A stretch of 43,451 bases of DNA from a virus: the IMG/VR virus record IMGVR_UViG_3300028559_000074, positions 1-43,451 of that record; one strand, written 5' to 3'. Shown here piece after piece: positions 23,173 through 31,244 of the stretch. The position numbers and the translations under genes are program-made. The first letter of the stretch is position 1; each line of letters starts with the position of its first letter. Under the pieces are notes generated by a model. The model saw only the letters and a program-made list of their open reading frames with translations, did not search any database and was not told where the DNA came from.

Positions 23173-24288
23173 ATGATGAATAACAGCAAAATGATGCCAC
23201 AGGAATTTGTCGATGGACTATCGACTTTAACTAAACGTGAACAGTCTTATTTCCGAATGATGTGGGGTAAGTCAGGAGTTCTTTACATCACGGCTAAACC
23301 GGGTGTAGCTAAATCTGCAATTGCTCGTTCAATTGCACAGAAGATGAATTTCCGATATATGGATATCCGTTTGTCAATGGTTGACGAAACTGACGTAGGG
23401 TTATACCCAAGTATATCTGAGATTGATGATGTTAAATGTCTTGACTTCGTTGTTCCTCGTTGGGCTATTGAGGCGAACAAACAACCTACGATCATCCACT
23501 TTGAAGAGTTGAACCGAGCATCTCAATCAGTTCGTAACGCAGCACTTCAAATCCTACTTGAACGTCAAATCGGTGTGAATTTCAAATTCAACGATACAGT
23601 ATTGATGATGTCTTCTGGTAACCTTGGTGACGAAGATGGTACAGACGTAGAAGAGTTCGATTCGGCTTTGAACAACCGTTTGATCCACGTTAAACACACA
23701 TTATCTTTTACTGACTGGGTTGATGGATTCGCTAAAGATAATGTTCACCGTATGGTTGTATCTTATCTACAAGCTCATCCTGAGAACTTGTACAAGACAT
23801 CTGAAGGAGCACAGGCTTACGCCACTCCACGTTCTTGGACTTTCTTGAGTGACTTCATCGTATCAAACTTTGGTATGGACGCTCATCCTCGTGAATTCCT
23901 TCCAATCCTTCGTGAAGTAGCAGCAGGATACGTTGGTAACTCAGCAATGAAGTTCCTTCAATATTGTGAAGATATGTTGAATATTAATATCAATGATATC
24001 ATCAACGACTACGACCGTGTAGCGACTGACTTGAAAAAGTATAATCGTGACAAGAACTCTGAATTGATTCAAGATCTTAAAACAATGGATCTTGGTAAAT
24101 TCACCGAGAAACAACTTACTAACGTAACTAAGTTCCTTAAAGGAGTTGGTGAAGATGAATTAACAGCTTACCTTTTGTTTATTCTTGATAACAATCTTGA
24201 TATCTCGAAACCAAAGATTAAAGGATTTATGTTAGAATTCAAAGATGTTCTTGGAACCATCAAACGAATTAATAAGCCTAGTAAATAA
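23173..24288 (+). CDS. MoxR-like AAA+ ATPase
   Basis: The 371-residue protein has a Walker A variant, AKPGVAKSA (41-49), and a Walker B, TIIHFEELNRA (106-116), with the Asn-Arg-Ala ending typical of MoxR ATPases. A sensor-1 stretch, VLMMSSGN (143-150), and arginines in FDSALNNRLIHV follow. The C-terminal 150 residues are helical. MoxR ATPases remodel proteins and usually act with VWA proteins. The VWA-zincin encoded at 11710 is the obvious partner although 10 kb away. Strong promoter and C-rich codons suggest abundance. Either of two adjacent ATGs (23173, 23176) could be the start. Confidence 0.9.
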   Translation: MMNNSKMMPQEFVDGLSTLTKREQSYFRMMWGKSGVLYITAKPGVAKSAIARSIAQKMNFRYMDIRLSMVDETDVGLYPSISEIDDVKCLDFVVPRWAIEANKQPTIIHFEELNRASQSVRNAALQILLERQIGVNFKFNDTVLMMSSGNLGDEDGTDVEEFDSALNNRLIHVKHTLSFTDWVDGFAKDNVHRMVVSYLQAHPENLYKTSEGAQAYATPRSWTFLSDFIVSNFGMDAHPREFLPILREVAAGYVGNSAMKFLQYCEDMLNININDIINDYDRVATDLKKYNRDKNSELIQDLKTMDLGKFTEKQLTNVTKFLKGVGEDELTAYLLFILDNNLDISKPKIKGFMLEFKDVLGTIKRINKPSK

Positions 24289-24308
24289 TTGATTTTGTTG
24301 TGTGTGGT

Positions 24309-24349
24309 AAAGGGGGTCTTGTTTTAAACAAAGACCTCCTTTTTTTTTA
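24309..24349 (+). terminator. Rho-independent terminator after MoxR gene
   Basis: AAAGGGGGTCTT pairs with AAGACCTCCTTT (one G-T pair) across a GTTTTAAACA loop and is followed by a long T run. Confidence 0.85.
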
Positions 24350-24357
24350 TAATTTAC

Positions 24358-24570
24358 ATGAATAAAATTCAGATTTCAATTATAAATGATTTAGGTACAT
24401 TTAAAGGTGAAATTATGGAAGTCACAGATGAACAATTTACACAAATTAAAAAGTTATCTAAAGACTTTTATACAAACGGCTTTGAAATGACAACCGAATC
24501 AGGTGGATTTATGATAATTCCTCCTGAAATAATAAAAAATTCTTTATTTACGATAGAAATAATAAAATAA
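24358..24570 (+). CDS. Hypothetical protein (70 aa)
   Basis: No family is recognised. It is a small alpha/beta protein (KIQISIINDLGTFKGEIMEV, then FEMTTESGGFMIIPPEII). It starts right after the MoxR terminator and is followed after one base by the YkuK-like gene, with which it is probably co-transcribed. No promoter of the TATATTTG type is seen directly upstream. Confidence 0.66.
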   Translation: MNKIQISIINDLGTFKGEIMEVTDEQFTQIKKLSKDFYTNGFEMTTESGGFMIIPPEIIKNSLFTIEIIK

Positions 24571-24571
24571 T

Positions 24572-25225
24572 ATGTTTAGAAATAGATTTAAAAAGTTTGG
24601 TGGGGATCACATACCAGATATAGTAGAGTACTTAAAAGATTATGTTAAGAATGATCCAACAACAACAATTAGTGTTGGTTGTGACTCTATTCAGAAAAGA
24701 AAGAGAACAATATACGCCTGCACTATAATGCTTTATAATACAGATATAAAGAACGGAGCTCACGTTGTTTTCTTTAGAGAGAATATTGATAAAATCCGTG
24801 AGAATTTTGAACGACTTCATAAAGAAGCTCAGTTCTGTTATGATATTGCCGATTTTTTGAATACCGAACTTAATGGTTTCTATGAAAGAAAGGACTTAAC
24901 AGAGATAGAAAGAAAGAGATATAAGTTTCACTTACTTAAATGCAACGGTGAATATGAGCATTTACAAGCTCATCAAGAAGATTCATTTGTTAAAAATCTA
25001 ACACTTACAGATTTTGAGAGAACAAATGTTTATAACCTTGTTGATATTCACGTTGACTTTAATCCAAGTGAAGGAACTATAAATGAGAAAGGAGTATCTA
25101 AGAATAAATCTAACCTAGCTTATAAAGCTTTTGTTCCTTGGTTGAAAGGATTAAACTATCGAGTTTTATCAAAACCCTCCGGTTTTGCTTCGACTTCAGC
25201 GGCAGACCTTCTTCTTCAAGATTGA
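24572..25225 (+). CDS. RNase H-like protein of the YkuK/DUF458 family
   Basis: The 217-residue product matches the DUF458 (YkuK) layout. ISVGCDSIQKRKRTIYACTI near residue 34 carries the first acidic strand of an RNase H-like fold. HVVFFRENI follows, then VDIHVDFNPSEG with the second acidic site, and the KSN...LNYRVLSKPSGFASTSAAD ending. Family members are predicted nucleases of unknown physiological substrate. In a phage it may process RNA or DNA ends. It follows the 24358 gene by one base. The family call is good; the activity is untested. Confidence 0.82.
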   Translation: MFRNRFKKFGGDHIPDIVEYLKDYVKNDPTTTISVGCDSIQKRKRTIYACTIMLYNTDIKNGAHVVFFRENIDKIRENFERLHKEAQFCYDIADFLNTELNGFYERKDLTEIERKRYKFHLLKCNGEYEHLQAHQEDSFVKNLTLTDFERTNVYNLVDIHVDFNPSEGTINEKGVSKNKSNLAYKAFVPWLKGLNYRVLSKPSGFASTSAADLLLQD

Positions 25226-25260
25226 TCAGGAGGGAAGGTAGCTGTTTTTATATATAGTTA

Positions 25261-26016
25261 ATGACTTATTATATTCTATATGAAACAACAAATTTAGTAA
25301 ATGGTAAAAAGTATAGAGGAATACACAAAACTCTAAAATTGAATGATGGATATTTAGGAAGTGGTAAAGTACTTTTAAATGCTGTCAATAAATATGGAAA
25401 AGAAAATTTCCATAGAGAAGTTTTGGAGTTTTGTTCTTCGTATGAGGAACTTATTGAAAAAGAAAAGATATATGTAGATGAAGATTGGGTTAATGACTAT
25501 TCCAATTATAATCTAAAGACGGGTGGACAGAGTGCTGGCATTTTATCTGATGAATCAAAAAATAAAATATCTGAAACTTTAAAGAGAAGATACGAAAGTG
25601 GTGAAATTATTGCTTTTCATCCAAAAGGAACTATTCCTTGGAATAAAGGAAAATTTGGGTTATATAGCGAAGAATATAGAAAAAAAATTTCAGAATCTCT
25701 TAAGGGAAAAGAACCTTGGAACAAAGACATGAAAGGACAACAAGTGGCTTGGAATAAGGGCCTTAAATTAGGACCACAGAGTGAGGAGGAAAAAAATAAG
25801 AAATCAGAAACTCTTAAAAAAAGGTATGAAACTGAGGAACACCATTCGAAGGGTACCGAGCCTTGGAACAAAGGTAAAAAAGGTGTTCAGGTGGCTTGGA
25901 ATAAAGGAATAGAAATGGAAAAAGTAGAATGTCCTCATTGTAGTAAAAAAATAGATAAATTAAATGCCAAAAGATGGCATTTTGATAATTGTAAATTAAA
26001 ACCTTTACAAGATTAG
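25261..26016 (+). CDS. GIY-YIG homing endonuclease with NUMOD3 repeats and zinc finger
   Basis: Residues 1-95 are a GIY-YIG nuclease domain: YYILYETTNLVNGKKYRGIH at the start, the DGYLGSGK turn, NKYGKENFHREVL and a catalytic-type Glu in LIEKEKIYVDE. Four NUMOD3-like DNA-binding repeats follow (TIPWNKGKFG, EPWNKDMKG, VAWNKGLKLG, EPWNKGKKG). A C-terminal finger (CPHCSKKIDK...HFDNC) ends the protein. The layout resembles the Seg-type enzymes of T4. It is an intergenic insertion between the YkuK-like gene and 26021. A tttttatatatagtta stretch precedes the ATG. Confidence 0.88.
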   Translation: MTYYILYETTNLVNGKKYRGIHKTLKLNDGYLGSGKVLLNAVNKYGKENFHREVLEFCSSYEELIEKEKIYVDEDWVNDYSNYNLKTGGQSAGILSDESKNKISETLKRRYESGEIIAFHPKGTIPWNKGKFGLYSEEYRKKISESLKGKEPWNKDMKGQQVAWNKGLKLGPQSEEEKNKKSETLKKRYETEEHHSKGTEPWNKGKKGVQVAWNKGIEMEKVECPHCSKKIDKLNAKRWHFDNCKLKPLQD

Positions 26017-26020
26017 TCGT

Positions 26021-26407
26021 ATGTTTGAACTCAACTATATTATGTTAGAAAAAATGGGATGGGACGATGCTCGGAGAAACTTTGGTGATATAATACTATC
26101 CGGTTTTAGTGACTTTGAAAAGATAGAATATTTTGATAAATCTCGATACTACTTTTTTCCAGAGGAAAGACAAGTACTCTTTCTTTTAAAAGAAATAATT
26201 GCTTTTCCTAATCATGACCCTAAACTTAAAAAAAACAAAAAGTATAATGAATATAAATTTATTAAAGTAGATTTTTCAAAAAAGAAACCAAAATACGTAT
26301 CAAAAAGTTGTAAATCTAATATAGAATTACTATATTTGATACGTGAAAATTTAGCCTGTGATATCACATATCAAAGGCTTTTCCAAATTAACTCAATTAT
26401 AAAATGA
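26021..26407 (+). CDS. Hypothetical protein (128 aa)
   Basis: No family is recognised. The first 60 residues are helical and aromatic (MGWDDARRNFGDIILSGFSD, SRYYFFPEERQVLFLL). A basic middle follows (KLKKNKKYNEYKFIKVDFSK), then a helical end. There is no transmembrane segment and no visible active site. Its stop overlaps the start of the DUF151 gene (ATGA at 26404), so the two are probably translationally coupled. Confidence 0.66.
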   Translation: MFELNYIMLEKMGWDDARRNFGDIILSGFSDFEKIEYFDKSRYYFFPEERQVLFLLKEIIAFPNHDPKLKKNKKYNEYKFIKVDFSKKKPKYVSKSCKSNIELLYLIRENLACDITYQRLFQINSIIK

Positions 26408-26967
26408 AAAGAGAAGTAAAACTTATCGGACTATCATACTCACAAAGTCAATCACATTCATATGTCGCTGTTCTTTCAGAAGTCAATGGACTTAGAAAGT
26501 TACCAGTAATTGTAAAAACCCCTGATGCTCAAACAATTGCTCTTAAACTTGAGAAGATGAAATCTCCAAGACCACTCACACATGACTTGATTAAGTCTGT
26601 TGCTGATGGATTTAATATCGATTGTCAAGAAGTTTGTGTATTCAAAGTACTTGAAGGAATATTCTATTGTAAAATGACACTTAACAATGGTGTTGATGAT
26701 ATTGAGATAGAAACAACAGTTGGTGACGCTATTTCTATGGCACTTATCTTTGATTGTCCTTTATATGTAACTGAAGATGTTTTGGCGAGTTGTGGAATAC
26801 ACACTGATGATGAAGGAACACCAGTTCCAGATGCACCTAAAAAGAAAAAGAAAGAGAATGTTATCTCCATTGATGATCTTAAAAAGATGATGAATGAAGC
26901 TATTGAAAATGAAGAGTATGAGATAGCTGCGGAACTTCGTGATAAAATAACAAAAATGGAAAAGTAA
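26404..26967 (+). CDS. Bifunctional nuclease (DUF151) domain protein with UVR motif
   Basis: Residues 1-135 match the bifunctional nuclease (BFN/DUF151) domain: VAVLSEVNGLRKLPVIVKTP, then DAQTIALKLE, RPLTHDLI and TTVGDAISMALIFDCPLYV. A Lys-rich linker leads to a UVR motif at about 152-187 (DDLKKMMNEAIENEEYEIAA, then ELRDKI), as in UvrB/UvrC interaction helices. The same domain pair occurs in chromosomal genes of Bacteroidota, so this is a likely host-derived auxiliary gene. BFN proteins have been reported to have RNase and DNase activity; the role here may be DNA repair. It is followed after one base by 26969. Confidence 0.85.
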   Translation: MKREVKLIGLSYSQSQSHSYVAVLSEVNGLRKLPVIVKTPDAQTIALKLEKMKSPRPLTHDLIKSVADGFNIDCQEVCVFKVLEGIFYCKMTLNNGVDDIEIETTVGDAISMALIFDCPLYVTEDVLASCGIHTDDEGTPVPDAPKKKKKENVISIDDLKKMMNEAIENEEYEIAAELRDKITKMEK

Positions 26968-26968
26968 A

Positions 26969-27244
26969 ATGGGAAATCTAAAGTCTAATATGACAAAAGA
27001 AGAATGGTGGGATTTAGTAGATAGTGTTCGTAATCAACCTCTAGAGTCTCATTCCGATAAAGTAATTGATATCATGAATAATGATAAGGATGATAAAATA
27101 ACTAGATTAGAGATTATTAATCATGCTAAAAATGATAAACCAGTAGGTAGAATCCTTACCTTATATAAGGATATGGGACATTTTGAAAACATTGAATTGT
27201 CTTATCAGGATGATGGTAAAACACTTAAAATATTTCTAACATAA
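26969..27244 (+). CDS. Hypothetical protein (91 aa)
   Basis: No family is recognised. It is small and acidic, with a helical start (TKEEWWDLVDSVRNQPLE) and a beta-strand end (FENIELSYQDDGKTLKIFLT). It lies one base after the DUF151 gene and three bases before 27248, within the 26021-29207 run of plus-strand genes. Confidence 0.66.
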   Translation: MGNLKSNMTKEEWWDLVDSVRNQPLESHSDKVIDIMNNDKDDKITRLEIINHAKNDKPVGRILTLYKDMGHFENIELSYQDDGKTLKIFLT

Positions 27245-27247
27245 TTT

Positions 27248-27625
27248 TTGTCTAAAACTAACGCAAAATCAGAATTTTTAAATCATATTGGATATAGTAA
27301 TTCAAAAGTGATTTGTGCCCAAGTACAAAGAGGAGATAATTATGATGTTGATGAAGAAATTACCGAAAGGAATTTTATATTAACTACTGGATATTCCCAA
27401 GAAGATTGGAATGATTTCCTATCTAAAATTGACTTCTTTTATCATAGTGGATACGGTGGTCAAGAACTTTTTGGTACAATTTGGTACGAAGATGGAAATT
27501 GGTCAGATCGTGGAGAATATGATGGATCGGAGTGGTGGAATTATAATAAGTGTCCGGATATACCAGATGATATTAGAAGAATAGATAAAGAAAGAGATCA
27601 GAAATTGAATCAAATAATTAAGTAG
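27248..27625 (+). CDS. Hypothetical protein (125 aa) with shared C-terminal tail; TTG start
   Basis: There is no ATG in the frame; the best start is TTG at 27248, three bases after the previous stop. The body is rich in aromatic residues (YHSGYGGQELFGTIWYEDGN, EYDGSEWWNYNKCPD) and probably a small beta domain; the family is unknown. The end, RRIDKERDQKLNQIIK, is one of the seven copies of the recurrent tail. The TAG stop shares a base with the GTG start of the next gene, so expression is coupled. Confidence 0.66.
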   Translation: MSKTNAKSEFLNHIGYSNSKVICAQVQRGDNYDVDEEITERNFILTTGYSQEDWNDFLSKIDFFYHSGYGGQELFGTIWYEDGNWSDRGEYDGSEWWNYNKCPDIPDDIRRIDKERDQKLNQIIK

Positions 27626-28296
27626 TGGAACCAATAGACATATATTTTGGTAAAAGAGACATCTTCTACTGTGTGGTAATAGAAGATGTTTCGATTGCCC
27701 GTGATAATAAACTATCTGAGTTATTTGGTGAACCAGTGACTATTTCTTATTATAGTTTTCCAAGAACAACTCAACACATTTACTGTGCTAAATTTTGGAA
27801 GGATAAAAATTCTGCTTTACACAATGCTCGTTCAAATCGTCGGGTTGTTGAACTAACAAGAGAACAGTTTATAGATGCTATTCCTGATAGCAGTGAAGTA
27901 GATAATCAAGATTCGAACTATCTAAAAAATCTAGAGAGAAAAAAGGAAGAGGTTAAATACCAAAAAACATGGAAAGAATATCGTAAGAAATATAAGGCTA
28001 TCGGTGCTTATGTTAAGGTAAGTGATCCGCAATGGTGGTTGCCTTGTAAAGAATGTGGATTAATTCCATTAGTGTGGGAATTTAACAATGGTCGTTCAAC
28101 TGCTTGTGGTTGTGGTAAGAATGAATATGATCACCATTCAATCCACGCTGAAAGTATTATGTCTTTTGTGACTAGAAATGATGGAAGTGCTTTGGGTTAT
28201 AATACATCTGAACTTAGAATGAATTGGAACCAGTGGGTTAAAACTGGACAAGATATTTTTAAAGAACAGAAGAAAAAAAATGATAAATTATGGTAG
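27625..28296 (+). CDS. Zinc-ribbon protein, Lar-like C-terminus (223 aa); GTG start
   Basis: The GTG at 27625 overlaps the preceding TAG stop. Residues 1-95 form an unrecognised alpha/beta domain and residues 100-125 a charged helix. The C-terminal part has PCKECGLIPLVWEFNNGRST (C141, C144), then ACGCGKNEYDHHSIHAES and NWNQWVKTG. This Cys-pair, EYDHHSIHAES, W-N-x-W pattern resembles the zinc-finger of Lar/restriction-alleviation-type phage proteins, though the match is loose. It might aid evasion of host restriction; that is inference. The last seven bases overlap the glycosyltransferase start. Confidence 0.65.
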   Translation: MEPIDIYFGKRDIFYCVVIEDVSIARDNKLSELFGEPVTISYYSFPRTTQHIYCAKFWKDKNSALHNARSNRRVVELTREQFIDAIPDSSEVDNQDSNYLKNLERKKEEVKYQKTWKEYRKKYKAIGAYVKVSDPQWWLPCKECGLIPLVWEFNNGRSTACGCGKNEYDHHSIHAESIMSFVTRNDGSALGYNTSELRMNWNQWVKTGQDIFKEQKKKNDKLW

Positions 28297-29207
28297 GATA
28301 TCATGTTTTCTATCAATCTAAAGAATCTGATGATAAATTTGAAGAGATAAACTATCTTGCTCAAATTGCTTCGATCCTTTTTTGGAAAAAAAATGAAGGA
28401 AAAATGATCCTTTATTGTAACTCTAAATATTTAGACTTCATAAAAAAGTGGGGTATAGATACTTTATATGATGAAATAAACACCGAGTGTTTAGATAATA
28501 TTCCATATAAAGAGTATCTAAGTAAATATTGGAGTTTCTGTAAAATAGAAGCAGCTTTTGATATATCAAAAAAGCATAGTGATTTTGCTATTATAGATAC
28601 AGATCTTTGGATACACGAACCTCTAAATATAGATTCAAATTTTGAATTTATAGGATATCATTCTGAACAAAAATTGGATCACCCTGAAAATCCGTATATT
28701 GATCCAAATAACTTCATGGATAAAGAAGATTTGTATAATTTTGACTGGTCTATTATTCCAATAAACTGTGCATTTTTATATTTAAATTCAAAGGAATTGG
28801 TAAGTGAATGGTATAAATGGAGTTTAAAAATAATACAAAACAATAAAGATAATGAGAAAAAAAATATGTCGGCTGACACTATTTTTATTGAACAAAGAAT
28901 GTTACCATCTTTGGTGAATAAACTCGGAATGAAGTCGGGAACACTTATACCGAATGTATATCAACCACATATAAAATCTGATAATATGGGTAGTGAATGG
29001 ATTCCTAAAATTGGATTCGATGTTAAGAATCAATATGTGACTTGGAATATTAAACATGTGTGGGGGTTGAAAAAGATGTATGATGATCCGAGTATTAGAA
29101 ATCTTGTTATAGATACTGTGGCTGGATCATTAGATAGGTATTTTATAGATTGGAGGATTGATTTAACAAATCTACTTGATAAAGTAGAAGAATGTTATTC
29201 TCACTAA
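28290..29207 (+). CDS. Glycosyltransferase-like protein (GT-A type)
   Basis: The 305-residue product has the feel of a GT-A glycosyltransferase. It has an N-terminal strand-helix region (EINYLAQIASILFWKK, KMILYCNSKYLDFIKKWG) and the DxD-type metal-binding motif in DFAIIDTDLWIHEPL (D103, D105). A later segment, CAFLYLNSKELVSEW, fits the acceptor side. Such enzymes transfer sugars from nucleotide sugars. In phages the targets are modified DNA bases or host surface glycans. The ATG overlaps the previous gene by seven bases. A second, different glycosyltransferase starts at 42956. Confidence 0.7.
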   Translation: MVGYHVFYQSKESDDKFEEINYLAQIASILFWKKNEGKMILYCNSKYLDFIKKWGIDTLYDEINTECLDNIPYKEYLSKYWSFCKIEAAFDISKKHSDFAIIDTDLWIHEPLNIDSNFEFIGYHSEQKLDHPENPYIDPNNFMDKEDLYNFDWSIIPINCAFLYLNSKELVSEWYKWSLKIIQNNKDNEKKNMSADTIFIEQRMLPSLVNKLGMKSGTLIPNVYQPHIKSDNMGSEWIPKIGFDVKNQYVTWNIKHVWGLKKMYDDPSIRNLVIDTVAGSLDRYFIDWRIDLTNLLDKVEECYSH

Positions 29208-29278
29208 ATTATTTTTAATAAATTTTAATAATCTACTAAACTTTATTACTTACTAGAATATAAAAGAGAAAATAAAAA

Positions 29279-30166
29279 ATGGAACAATTAATTATGAAGA
29301 ATACGGTTAAGCCGTATGAGCAAACTATGATTAAACCTCTTGACTTTGACAGAATGGTACAAAAGTTAAGAGGATTTTTTTTGTCAAAAAATTTTAAAGA
29401 AACATTTCCTCAACCTAGAGTTTCAATTTTAGCAGCTTGTGAGGATCCAAAAACAATTCGTAAGTATAAATTCTCTGAGACTGAGTGGCCTATGATTCAA
29501 ACAAATCAAATGTGGTTAGAACATGATTTAATGAAGGAACCAGAACTTGAAGGAGTTTTTTGTTTGACTACATCTTATAGAGATGAACCAAATCCAATTC
29601 AAGGTCGTCATAATAAAATATTTCCAATGTTTGAAGCAGAACATACAGGAGATTATAAAAACCTTCTAGAAACACTTTCAAATCTTTGTACACATTTAGG
29701 ATTTGTTGAAGATGTTAAAGATATAAGATTTTTTACTTATGATGAACTTTGTGAGAAATATGGTGTTTCTATTTTAGAATCAGAACACGAAGAAATGATG
29801 TGGAAAGAATATGGTGATGTGGTTGCTATCACACATTTCCCAGAAAGAACAAGCCCATTCTTTAATATGAAATCTATTGGTACTAATAAATATGGAGAAA
29901 AAGTATTTGCTAAATGTGACTTTATAATCTGTGGTCAAGAAACAATCGGAGCTGCTGAGAGAGAAACTGATATAGAGAAAATGAGAGAAATGTTTTATAA
30001 TATATCTGATGGTCAATACGCTTCTCAATTATTTGAATTATTTGGTGAAGAAAGAGTTGAATCAGAATTAGAAGATTTTTTTAAACTTGAAATGATCACC
30101 AGATGGGGATTTGGAATGGGAGTTACCAGATTAGAAAGAGCGATGAAGTTGAAGAATCTAATTTAA
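29279..30166 (+). CDS. Stand-alone class II aminoacyl-tRNA synthetase catalytic domain (AsnRS/AspRS/LysRS-like)
   Basis: The 295-residue protein is a class IIb synthetase core without an anticodon-binding domain. Motif 2 is seen in FCLTTSYRDEPNP (R101) with the following RHNKIFPMFEAEH. Motif 3 is GFGMGVTRLERAM (277-289, with R284). FIICGQETIGAAERETDI lies between them. Full-length AsnRS, AspRS and LysRS carry an extra N-terminal OB domain. Free-standing cores include EpmA (lysylation of EF-P) and AsnRS-derived asparagine synthetases. A role in modifying a protein or small molecule is thus as likely as tRNA charging. Confidence 0.85.
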   Translation: MEQLIMKNTVKPYEQTMIKPLDFDRMVQKLRGFFLSKNFKETFPQPRVSILAACEDPKTIRKYKFSETEWPMIQTNQMWLEHDLMKEPELEGVFCLTTSYRDEPNPIQGRHNKIFPMFEAEHTGDYKNLLETLSNLCTHLGFVEDVKDIRFFTYDELCEKYGVSILESEHEEMMWKEYGDVVAITHFPERTSPFFNMKSIGTNKYGEKVFAKCDFIICGQETIGAAERETDIEKMREMFYNISDGQYASQLFELFGEERVESELEDFFKLEMITRWGFGMGVTRLERAMKLKNLI

Positions 30167-30177
30167 TAATATAAAAT

Positions 30178-30205
30178 AAAAATGGAGGCTTAGGCCTCCA
30201 TTTTT
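30178..30205. terminator. Bidirectional terminator
   Basis: AAAAATGGAGGC, loop TTAG and GCCTCCATTTTT form a perfect 12-bp stem between the convergent 29279 and 30190 genes. Confidence 0.9.
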
Positions 30206-31176
30206 ATTTTATTATATATCTTTTCTTTTTTTAATATTTTAAATCCTTTACTCTCAAGCGTATTCATTAATCTATCAAAATTAATATTTATATCATTTTC
30301 TTTGAAGAATTTTTTAACTTCACTTCTTCCTATAAAAATATAGATTTTACCATCCGGTGACTCTATCTCATATTGGCATAAATTTTTGTTTAATTTACCA
30401 ACATTATTTATCTTTTGTTCTTCGGACCAACTCATATCTCTATATTCATTATCTTTACTATGTAGTTTATATCCTTTAGATCCATTCTTATAAAGTATTG
30501 AATCGCTGCTTATTTTAAACCTGCTTTTGAGACCTAATTTATTATTCAAATCTTTAAAATAAATTGAAACCTGTTTAGTTCCTCTAAAAGATAGAATATC
30601 ACCCTCAGGATTTTCTATTTTATAGACGATTGACATTGTTTCTTTAATTTTTTCAATTTGTTCTTTACTTTTACTTACTCCTTTATTAACATGTGTATTT
30701 TTGCTATAGTATTCCTTCAGTGAGTTACTAGTTCTGATAGCCTTCTCTTCACTTCTACTTATCTTTTGAAATATAGTAGATTTTTTCAATGAGTCTGATA
30801 ACTTCTTTCTCATTTCATCTGTATAAGTAATATTTTTCTCAAACTCACCATCACATAAATTAACCAATGGACCTTCCTTTTTATCTTTTCTACCAATTGC
30901 TTTAATCATTTGTCCTTCTAATTTAAAAGCTTCAACCTCACTCATATTTTCAAAATATTTTAATATAATAGGTTTTAAACCAATCGATAATATCGATCTT
31001 ATTTTATTTAATTTAGGAGTATTTCTAATTGAAACACTTTCATATAAGTGCATCTTATATCTTTCTCCAGAACCCTTACCTATATAAAATGGTTCAAAAT
31101 TAAATTCATATTCTCCAAAAATAAAACTACCAGGTTTTCTAGGATCTAAATAGACATATACATAATAAACATTCAT
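30190..31176 (-). CDS. GIY-YIG homing endonuclease (328 aa)
   Basis: The N-terminus has a GIY-YIG-type core: YYVYVYLDPRKPGSF, then FYIGKGSGERYKMHL, NTPKLNKIRSIL and the Glu of EAFKLEGQMIKAIG. Basic NUMOD-like segments (MRKKLSDSLKKSTIFQK; SKEQIEKIKETM) follow. Two similar modules near the C-terminus, IENPEGDILSFRGTKQVS and IESPDGKIYIFIGRSEVKKF, are likely DNA-binding repeats. It is an intergenic insertion convergent with the synthetase-like gene. TTTTAATATATAG lies just upstream of its ATG on the minus strand. Confidence 0.82.
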   Translation of the reverse strand: MNVYYVYVYLDPRKPGSFIFGEYEFNFEPFYIGKGSGERYKMHLYESVSIRNTPKLNKIRSILSIGLKPIILKYFENMSEVEAFKLEGQMIKAIGRKDKKEGPLVNLCDGEFEKNITYTDEMRKKLSDSLKKSTIFQKISRSEEKAIRTSNSLKEYYSKNTHVNKGVSKSKEQIEKIKETMSIVYKIENPEGDILSFRGTKQVSIYFKDLNNKLGLKSRFKISSDSILYKNGSKGYKLHSKDNEYRDMSWSEEQKINNVGKLNKNLCQYEIESPDGKIYIFIGRSEVKKFFKENDININFDRLMNTLESKGFKILKKEKIYNKIKMEA

Positions 31177-31231
31177 ATATCTATATATTAAAATAGTATC
31201 CTCTCCATTTTGGAATATGATTTTAAATCCT

Positions 31232-31239
31232 TATCTTTG
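31232..31239 (+). promoter_or_regulatory. Bacteroidota-type promoter, near-leaderless
   Basis: TATCTTTG with TTTTGG (TTG at 31210-31212) and a 19-base spacer fits the TAnnTTTG consensus. The ATG at 31245 begins five bases after the -7 element, as at 5689. Confidence 0.78.
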
Positions 31240-31244
31240 CATAA

